From Marinobacter arenosus (GTDB taxonomy: Bacteria; Pseudomonadota; Gammaproteobacteria; Pseudomonadales; Oleiphilaceae): 64,000 nucleotides of DNA. Positions 58,001 through 64,000 of the stretch are shown one piece after another (position 1 is the first letter of the stretch; each line of letters starts with the position of its first letter). The stretch is from assembly GCF_019264345.1 (NCBI RefSeq), contig NZ_JAHVAO010000003.1, positions 205,513 to 269,512 of the forward strand, written 5' to 3'. The notes under the pieces were generated by a model. That model was not told the origin of the DNA. It searched no databases and saw only the letters and a program-made list of their open reading frames with translations. Both the position numbers and the translations under genes were made by a program.

Positions 58001-61000
58001 ACCCTGGTCAGCCAAAGCAATGCTCAGGTCACTGACCGGCAGCAGGTCGACGTTCAGGTATTCGCCGTTGGATGGCGCCGATTCGTTGCCGGCCGGGTCG
58101 ACCGCGGTCACCAGGTACAGATGCTCGGTGGCGGACGGGCGTGAATCCAGGGCGATAATGTCGGGGATGCCATTCTGCAGGGGTGCGTAGCCTTCCATGG
58201 AGGACGGCGCCGAGCCTTCCGGCAGATCCACCCGGTACAGGTTGTACTTCAGCAAGCCATCCTGGGCTTCACTGGCCGGCGGCTGCCAGCGAGCCACAAT
58301 ACCGGCACCGTTCAGTTCCAGGCTGAGGTTTTCCGGTGCATCCGGCGCGGTGCCATCGGCCGTTACATACACAGGCTGGCTAAGCGCACTTTCCGCGACT
58401 TCCCCGTTCTGGGAACGCAGGCTGGCGATGGCGTACTGGTAGATGCCATCGGTCAGCGCGACGGAGGAACCATCCACGTACTGCATGGTGTCCGGATAGC
58501 TCAGCTCGGTCAGTTCCGTGAGTTCCGTTTCACCCGGGGCCTGTCGGAACAGTTTGTAGCCGGAGGCGCCTTCAACGTCACTCCAGATCAGCTCTACTCG
58601 GCCACCCGGCAAGGCTCTTGCTGTGAGACCGGCGGGTGTTGCCAGAGGTGGCAGTTCGCCCTGGTATACCTGGAACTCGGCATCGTTGGGCACCTTGGTG
58701 CTCTCGTTGCCGAGATCGTCCCGGGCGCTGTACTGGAAGGAAAGGATTTCTGCCGTCGTCTCCCCACTGCTGTTTTGACCTGCAGACAGCGGCAGGCGGA
58801 AGCGGCCGGTATACACCGGCGCACCCGGCAGGGAGGCACCGTTTTTGGTCAGGACAAGGCCACTGGCGTAGTCATTGATCACTTCCTCGCCCTGCTCACC
58901 AATCACAACCGGCACCAACTGGGGCAGTTCACCCGGCATGACTTCGTCAGACAGCGTGAGTACAACCTCGACTTCCTGGCCCAGGCCGGAAGCGTCCGCT
59001 TCGTTCTTGATAGGGGATCCCGGGTTGATCTGCAGCTTCGCCACGGCTGGGCCCTGGGTGTCGACAACGAAGTTCTGACCGTCCTTCACCTCCGTGCCAC
59101 GGTTGCCCACCTCATCGTGTGCAGAGAGCACGGCAATGGCGGTTCCGGACTTGTTGGTCGGCTCGATCTGGAACTGGCCGGTGTACAGGGTGTCGTCCGA
59201 GTAATCCCGGTTCAGGGTTGCCACCATCGGCAGGCCGCCGCTCACGGTGAACGCCAGGTACGGAGTGGTTTTCAGCGGCTCATTAAAGACCACTTCCAGA
59301 TCCACCTGCCCCGGGGCAATGCGGCCGGTGCCTTCGTCATAACTGCCCTGCGGGGTCATGCGGATTTCAACGGCGTGCGGCGCTACGCTGTCGGCGACCG
59401 CACTGGCCACAGAGGATGGATCACTCTCGGTACCCAGATCGTTCAGACTCACCACGCGGTAGTAGTACTCACCATCATCGACGGGCAGATCCTGGAACGT
59501 GGTCTTCTGCAGCATCTGTGTGGTGATGCGCTCGGCCATGGCCGGATCCGTGAACTCGCTGGAGGACCGATAGACGTGGTAGCCGGCAGCGTTTTCAACG
59601 GCGGACCAGGACAGGGCAATCTGGCCTAGGGGTTTGCTCTGGGCATTCACACCCTGGGGCGCATCCGGCACGGAGCTGTCGAGTGTGACGGTCAGCGCAG
59701 CGCTTGAATCACCATAGACGCCCCGGTTGCTGTAGGCGGCTTCGGCGAGCAGGACGTTCTCTCCTTCGGTGATGTCCAGTTCACCGGAGAACCGGCCCGC
59801 CGCATCGGCCACGAACTCATCGGCCAACCAAGAACCGTTAACGGACACCCGTACCTTGGAGGTGGGTTCGGCCTGCCCCGAGAAGCGGACAACCGGCTGG
59901 TTGGTAACGGCGCCATCTTTCGGTGTTTCAAACTCTGGCGCCGCCGGTGGCTCAAGCGCCACTTCGACGTTAACCGTCAGTTCCGACTCGTTACTCAGGG
60001 TGTCGAACACCTTGGCCGTCAGTGAGTACTGACCGTCATTAATGGCGACCAGATTCCAGGGAATCTCGTAAGCCGGCGCTGCGGTATAGTCGGTACCGAC
60101 AGTTTCGGTTCCCGCCAGAACTTCCACGCGGCTCATGCCGGATGGATCGTCTGCGTAAACGCGGATCATGCCGGTACGTTTGAGAGTGGTGCCATCCGCC
60201 AGTTCCGTTTCGGTGGTGCCATCGAAGTAGGTGATGCGGCTGATGTTCGGGCCGACGAGGTCGTCCTCCGGAGTGACCGACACGGTAGAGACCTCGGTCG
60301 ATTCCCCGCCGGACAGGTTCACGGCGGTGACGGCCACGTGGTAGGTGGTGCCGTTTTGGAGGCCGGCAATGGCAGTGGACAGAGTACTCGGTGCCACAAC
60401 CTTCGCAGGCTGCTTACCGGCAACGCTGGTGAAGTCCGTTGTGCCGAGGTAGATCCGGTAATTCTTGATCAGATCGAACGGCTCAACTGCACTCCACTGC
60501 AGCTCAATCTTTCCGCTGAACGGCTCGGGCGTCAGATTAGCGGGATTCGCAAGTAAGGTAATGCCCGAATCAGTGACGCCAGAAGATTCATTTCCATCCT
60601 GATCATAAGTTGTAACTCGAACAGGAGAAGATGCGGCCGGCTCCAGCCCCTCTATGAGGAACTCTACGCCACCATCAACGAGCGTGACGGAATCCGCAGG
60701 AAGATCCTGAGACTCCACCGTACCCTGTTTGTCGATGTAGACTCGATAACCGGCCAGATCATCCGCAGAAACCGGTGCCCAGCGCAGTTTCAGGCTGGTT
60801 GCCGTGGAGCTCACCTCCAGTGAAGACACATCTTCAGGTGCAATAACATCCACCGGGGTCAGTGCGACACTGGTGACCTCATTCAGACGGAGGCCCGCCT
60901 GATCTTGGGCAACAACCGCCAAATGGACCCTAACGTTGCGCTCCAGATTGACCAGCTCATGGTTTTTGGTGCCAGCAGTAACGTTTGCGAAGGGTGTCTT

Positions 61001-64000
61001 ACCGTCAACCGTTGAGAATGCTGCCGGCTCGACGAAGATCTGATATTGCTTGATGTCGTTGCCATTCTGGACTTCATCGTAAGCAGACCAATCTAGCCGG
61101 ATGGTCTTACCATCGCCTTCAACCTCGGAAGAGATAACTACTGGGCCTGGACTCAGGTCGTCATAACGGATGGTGGCCACAGTTGGGCTACTCGTGTTAC
61201 CCGCTAGGTCACGCTGGGTGAATACGATTTGGTTTTCGCCTACCTCTAGCGGAACCAAGTACTCCCAGGCATTGCCATCTACCGTTGCATCAATCGGCTC
61301 TACATTGACCAACAGTTCCGCACCACTTTCGATTGTGCCGGTAAAGCTCTGTACATTGATGCTCGTGACAGCAGGATAATCACTCAACTGCACGGGAGAC
61401 GGCGCGACAGTGTCGACCACAAAATCAAAATTGTGGAAGGTTGATTCGCTGGGCGATGAGTTTCCTCGGGCATCTGTGACTCTTGCTGACAGTTTGTAAT
61501 TGCCGTCAGTCAACGTTGCTTGTGGGGTAAAGGCGATACCAGTGCTGTTCTCGGAAATGACACCCTCAACAGTGCTTCCATCACGCAGAAGTTCTAACGA
61601 CGATGCGGATAAGTCGATACCGCTGCCGCCGTCGCTTGTTCGCAAGTTGAGCAACGCTGGGGGTTCGGACAAATAGCCAGTTGCATCGAGGCCATCGACC
61701 TGCGGCGCTATCGAGTCCACATCAACAGAGAGCGAAATCGGATCACTGGAAATGCCACCTGCATTCACAGCGACCAGTTCGAGTGCGTTTGCGCCTTCCA
61801 ACAACGGTAGTTCCAAAGCCCAGGAACCCAGTCCCAGCGCAAGTTTCTCTTCACCGTTTACCAGAATGGCTGTCGCTTCGTCCCCTCTTGTACCGGTTAA
61901 GAGTATTGACCGCTTATCAAGTAAGACGTCGCTCCCCGGGCTGTGAGAAGTAAGGACCAGCGGATCAGGCTGATCAACCGTGATCTCGAACTGGAAACGA
62001 TAGGCGTCTTCGGGCTCGCCCCCTGTTTCATCAAAATCGTGGTTCATCGCCTTACCGTCGACGGTAAGAACGTCTGGCCCGATTGTAAGCTGATAGGTGC
62101 CTTGAGAAATTGTCGAATCCAGAACGACTAAATACTTCTTGTCGAGCCCGGAGATCGCGTCTACGGAACTAATCCCGACGGCGCCGTTGGGACCGGTCAG
62201 CGTAATATCGTCGACATCGAAGGTCTGTCGGTCGATGGCAACTTCAAAATTGACTTCGAATTCATTCACAAGTTCAGTTGTGACTGAATTAATGCTGACG
62301 CTTGCAACATTGGGATTGCCCGAAAGGTTAAGCAACCATTCCCCATAACTCGGACCATATCCCTCGGCCGCGGAAGTAATGGAATCCGAGGGGGCAGCTC
62401 TTACACTACTGCTCCAATAACTGATTCCTGCAGGCGCGACAACTTTGTTCAAAGCTATCTGACCGTCGTTCATTCGGTTGAAGGTGGCGTAACCCCTCTC
62501 AAGATAGGAGTTTCTGAACTCGACCCGTCCAGGAGTGGACAAACCATAAAGGGTATGGTGATTTCTTGAAGACAGAATCCTCACCTTATTGAAGATTACG
62601 CTCCCCCTATGATTAGGGAATCGCACCGCAGAGTGCCAATCATGCGAGGGATTGCCGGCTATAGACAGGCCTTCGACAATCACATCCTCATTGGCATATA
62701 CGATGGTACCGCCGGCTACCGCGAGGCTATAGTGAGGAGGTTCAGAGTAACTTCCGCCTTGCTTCTTGATCACGACGTCAGCAGGGTTTTCACTGTTACC
62801 TTTGAGGTGGACCAGCTTATCGAGGCGTACGCCTTCGTCGTAGACACCGGCGTCGATCAGAACCACATCGCCTTCATTGGCGGCATCGATCGCAGATTGA
62901 ATCGTTTTGAAGGTTCTGGTCTCGCCAACGTTCAGAATCTTGAAGCCTTCTACGCCTTCCGGCCGATTCCACTGACCCGACTGAACAAAGGTACTGTTCT
63001 CAAAGCTATAACTGTCGGTGATCGTCAGCTCGTAACCGGATTGTTCCCAGGTGCTGGTGTTCTGAAGTACCAGAGTGGGAACCGTCAAATTGCTTGCCTG
63101 CGACAACGTGCTGTTATCCAACACCAGATCGGGCGCCACATCCACGGCCAGTGTCACGGTTGCATTGCGGATACGAATCTCATCCAGATCCGATGGCAGC
63201 GCCGTGAGCTCTGTGGCGTTGCCATTGCGGCGACTTCCGTTGTCGATCACCAGAATCCGGGTACCCGCCGTGCGGTCTTCCAGCAAGACCGTACCGGAAC
63301 CTCCCGACCGTTGATCGTTATAACGACCACCCCCAGGTGCGCGAACCGAAGTCTCCAGATTCCCCGCTACATTGTCGTACGCCACATGGATCCGGCCACC
63401 ACCGCCGCCGCCATCGCTAGAGTTATCGACAAACCCTCCAGCCGCTTCAATCCGACCGGACTCGCCGATCGTCAGCGTGCCCACTTCCAGCCAGATGGAA
63501 CCACCAGCACCGCTGCCATAGTACTGACCTCCGCCCGCGCTGGTGATCGTGCCGGACAAGTCCACCGAAGACGCCTGGATCTTCAAGGCACCGCCACCCC
63601 GGACAACATTGCCATAACGACCGCCATAACCCAGTGACGTCGGACTGGCAATTGCCCCGTGTGTCGGCAGCGATGCACTGGTGCTGCGGTAATTACCGCC
63701 CCGGCCGCCGTGGCTACCCCCTACATACTGGGGCTGGCCCTCCGCCAAGCCATAGCCCGCACCCGATGCGCTCAACACCCCGCCTTCGGCCACCACCAAT
63801 TCGTTGACGTCTAGCGTTAAACGACCACCCTGTTCGGTGGTTTCATTGTAGGGCGAGACTTTGATCTTCCCTCCGGCGCCAATCGTCAGCGTGCCGTACT
63901 GATGCGTGCCCGAGGGCAACGTCATGGTGTAGCCTGTAACCGTGAGGTCCGACCCTTCCGGCCGGTTCCATACGCCGGACTGCACGAACGTACTGTTCGC
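54998..64000 (-). CDS. Giant secreted Ig/FN3/beta-helix protein, 5' end outside window
   Basis: At least 3000 residues are visible, and the frame is open beyond 64000, so the apparent GTG start at 63985 is not the real one. The visible order is: glycine-rich repeated beta-solenoid regions with NSTFVQSG.WNRPEG motifs 333 residues apart, a pectate-lyase-like beta-helix (TIQSAIDAANEGDVVLIDAGVYDEG), about 15 Ig-like and FN3 domains, CARDB-like and carboxypeptidase-regulatory-like domains, and a C-terminal Gly/Cys-rich tail (CPEDCETCCGGG). No membrane anchor is seen. It overlaps the RHS start by four bases, so the two proteins are translationally coupled and probably function together, for example as a carrier or shell for the RHS protein (inference). 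Confidence 0.85.
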   Translation of the reverse strand, partial: ANSTFVQSGVWNRPEGSDLTVTGYTMTLPSGTHQYGTLTIGAGGKIKVSPYNETTEQGGRLTLDVNELVVAEGGVLSASGAGYGLAEGQPQYVGGSHGGRGGNYRSTSASLPTHGAIASPTSLGYGGRYGNVVRGGGALKIQASSVDLSGTITSAGGGQYYGSGAGGSIWLEVGTLTIGESGRIEAAGGFVDNSSDGGGGGGRIHVAYDNVAGNLETSVRAPGGGRYNDQRSGGSGTVLLEDRTAGTRILVIDNGSRRNGNATELTALPSDLDEIRIRNATVTLAVDVAPDLVLDNSTLSQASNLTVPTLVLQNTSTWEQSGYELTITDSYSFENSTFVQSGQWNRPEGVEGFKILNVGETRTFKTIQSAIDAANEGDVVLIDAGVYDEGVRLDKLVHLKGNSENPADVVIKKQGGSYSEPPHYSLAVAGGTIVYANEDVIVEGLSIAGNPSHDWHSAVRFPNHRGSVIFNKVRILSSRNHHTLYGLSTPGRVEFRNSYLERGYATFNRMNDGQIALNKVVAPAGISYWSSSVRAAPSDSITSAAEGYGPSYGEWLLNLSGNPNVASVSINSVTTELVNEFEVNFEVAIDRQTFDVDDITLTGPNGAVGISSVDAISGLDKKYLVVLDSTISQGTYQLTIGPDVLTVDGKAMNHDFDETGGEPEDAYRFQFEITVDQPDPLVLTSHSPGSDVLLDKRSILLTGTRGDEATAILVNGEEKLALGLGSWALELPLLEGANALELVAVNAGGISSDPISLSVDVDSIAPQVDGLDATGYLSEPPALLNLRTSDGGSGIDLSASSLELLRDGSTVEGVISENSTGIAFTPQATLTDGNYKLSARVTDARGNSSPSESTFHNFDFVVDTVAPSPVQLSDYPAVTSINVQSFTGTIESGAELLVNVEPIDATVDGNAWEYLVPLEVGENQIVFTQRDLAGNTSSPTVATIRYDDLSPGPVVISSEVEGDGKTIRLDWSAYDEVQNGNDIKQYQIFVEPAAFSTVDGKTPFANVTAGTKNHELVNLERNVRVHLAVVAQDQAGLRLNEVTSVALTPVDVIAPEDVSSLEVSSTATSLKLRWAPVSADDLAGYRVYIDKQGTVESQDLPADSVTLVDGGVEFLIEGLEPAASSPVRVTTYDQDGNESSGVTDSGITLLANPANLTPEPFSGKIELQWSAVEPFDLIKNYRIYLGTTDFTSVAGKQPAKVVAPSTLSTAIAGLQNGTTYHVAVTAVNLSGGESTEVSTVSVTPEDDLVGPNISRITYFDGTTETELADGTTLKRTGMIRVYADDPSGMSRVEVLAGTETVGTDYTAAPAYEIPWNLVAINDGQYSLTAKVFDTLSNESELTVNVEVALEPPAAPEFETPKDGAVTNQPVVRFSGQAEPTSKVRVSVNGSWLADEFVADAAGRFSGELDITEGENVLLAEAAYSNRGVYGDSSAALTVTLDSSVPDAPQGVNAQSKPLGQIALSWSAVENAAGYHVYRSSSEFTDPAMAERITTQMLQKTTFQDLPVDDGEYYYRVVSLNDLGTESDPSSVASAVADSVAPHAVEIRMTPQGSYDEGTGRIAPGQVDLEVVFNEPLKTTPYLAFTVSGGLPMVATLNRDYSDDTLYTGQFQIEPTNKSGTAIAVLSAHDEVGNRGTEVKDGQNFVVDTQGPAVAKLQINPGSPIKNEADASGLGQEVEVVLTLSDEVMPGELPQLVPVVIGEQGEEVINDYASGLVLTKNGASLPGAPVYTGRFRLPLSAGQNSSGETTAEILSFQYSARDDLGNESTKVPNDAEFQVYQGELPPLATPAGLTARALPGGRVELIWSDVEGASGYKLFRQAPGETELTELTELSYPDTMQYVDGSSVALTDGIYQYAIASLRSQNGEVAESALSQPVYVTADGTAPDAPENLSLELNGAGIVARWQPPASEAQDGLLKYNLYRVDLPEGSAPSSMEGYAPLQNGIPDIIALDSRPSATEHLYLVTAVDPAGNESAPSNGEYLNVDLLPVSDLSIALADQGRPALQWNHSKSSAVGFDVYRVDGSNAVKLNDSRLNARSFEDLDYNGGNLTSGAPADRLYRVVAVDDNNVSSVNHDLLMPALSVSLLTDDSGTVLDRGVMNRVMFRVVNAGASTVVQARLKATLMDNGTPREHWSERFTVEPGSFTDVPVVIGGYDQLPTLTDIDTQIVVQPKPGQSVTIEQRESVQIGQSGLVATVQAEEFVRGATGKVRLKLENPSDVETELLLATNNGKGDSSEVRLILKDGDGNVLSQQAVRQATGNVITVSNGATVARIPANGTFTSGVLEIAVPSSAPDNVTVHLEIDKFRYHTGRDTYVAIEGTRASSPVSLKETPYYGALGNISPATAFVGDTVEIAGQAIDRQAEAPLANVPLNLVLTTRGFERTFPVYTNSSGDFVYKFTPGASESGEYSVAVLHPSMVERPQHGTFVVEGAGVSPAKARLTIPRNYQYGLDIRVRSGYATQLSNVRLVYAPSTDSEGNTLPVPQGMSFDLGATKNIGENQTTYFKLKFSGDASAAENGTLRFHVLADNRAEPLGTVAVEYFLTEAQPILLPQPSIVDTGVGLGQSQQESITVKNTGLDSARNLSISLVNETGGAAPSWFRLLTPANLSALAVGEQTEIQIAAAPDASVPVGDYLFKVRITADNLEPMDVPVLVAATDSDTGEVFFHTVDIYTATLDENMEPIPGLGNVKIKLQNTEVLSEVYELTTDVDGFGELTDIPVGRYSFRASAFDHESVSGHLWVKAGVTTQEQIFLMNQLINVEFSVTEITLEDRYDIVLDATYETNVPAPVVLFEPMSVNLPMLKKGEVFQGEFTLTNHGLIEAYDVQTTLPTGDEYARFDYLTDIPDVLSPGQVVRVPYRIVALQDFEPSGDGTATGGGCLRRSYRAVSTYSAQCAVGSTIDGSATMLWNATSGDSCSGGSTGGLGGGYFGGGYYGGSGGGTNYSPAPSSIAVDEQFCPEDCETCCGGGSGGSGSGFGGSGGGFNPAPGLGTATGVPQGGFW

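Overview
This 64 kb window is a stretch of GC-rich bacterial chromosome. It most resembles a marine gammaproteobacterium of the Marinobacter type. That placement rests on the combination of a LiuR-controlled leucine catabolic operon, ilvGM behind a leader-peptide attenuator, an E. coli-length AlkB, DjlA, SulP and RND genes, and general codon and GC character; it is not based on any database search. No tRNA, rRNA, CRISPR array, prophage or recognisable transposase was seen.

Layout. At 1-7.0 kb lie a 5'-truncated FixJ-type response regulator, a MocR-type PLP regulator divergent from a PhzF-family enzyme with a three-box operator between them, a zinc alcohol dehydrogenase, an HI0933-family flavoprotein, and a HupE/UreJ-like membrane protein paired with a membrane-anchored protein. 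At 7.1-14.3 kb lie a minus-strand SulP transporter/universal stress protein/lipoprotein operon, a MgtC/DUF4010 membrane protein, alkB, djlA and an ICMT-like methyltransferase. At 14.5-20.0 kb lie an amidase and two divergent cyclic-di-GMP genes (a 7TMR-DISM diguanylate cyclase and a GAF-GGDEF-EAL protein). At 20.0-24.9 kb is an RND adaptor/permease/truC operon. At 25.0-27.2 kb is ilvGM, preceded by a 30-codon Val/Leu-rich leader peptide and a mutually exclusive antiterminator/terminator pair.

At 27.2-30.5 kb lies cynS (cyanase), with a well-formed sigma-54 promoter and paired upstream palindromes, divergent from a PAS-AAA+-Fis enhancer-binding protein. Three copies of a hairpin repeat sit at gene 3' ends here; their arms differ between copies but stay self-complementary. 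At 30.5-43.3 kb is branched-chain amino acid and acyl-CoA catabolism: a minus-strand SDR/acyl-CoA dehydrogenase/thiolase operon (isoleucine-type steps), then liuR and liuABCDE with a peroxidase-like gene and an AMP-dependent acyl-CoA synthetase. A 108-bp hairpin element carrying a perfect CsrA/RsmA consensus loop sits between liuA and liuB.

At 43.3-64.0 kb a single minus-strand locus encodes very large secreted beta-rich proteins around an RHS/YD-repeat protein. In transcription order these are a giant Ig/FN3/beta-helix protein (3000 residues visible, start beyond the window), an RHS protein with a Sec-type signal and a variable C-terminal domain, a small AT-rich ATGA-coupled gene (candidate immunity protein), and a second giant protein (2265 aa) with a 397-residue tandem duplication. 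This locus is the best candidate for an undescribed system: an apparently Sec-exported, T6SS-independent RHS toxin/immunity unit embedded between giant surface proteins.
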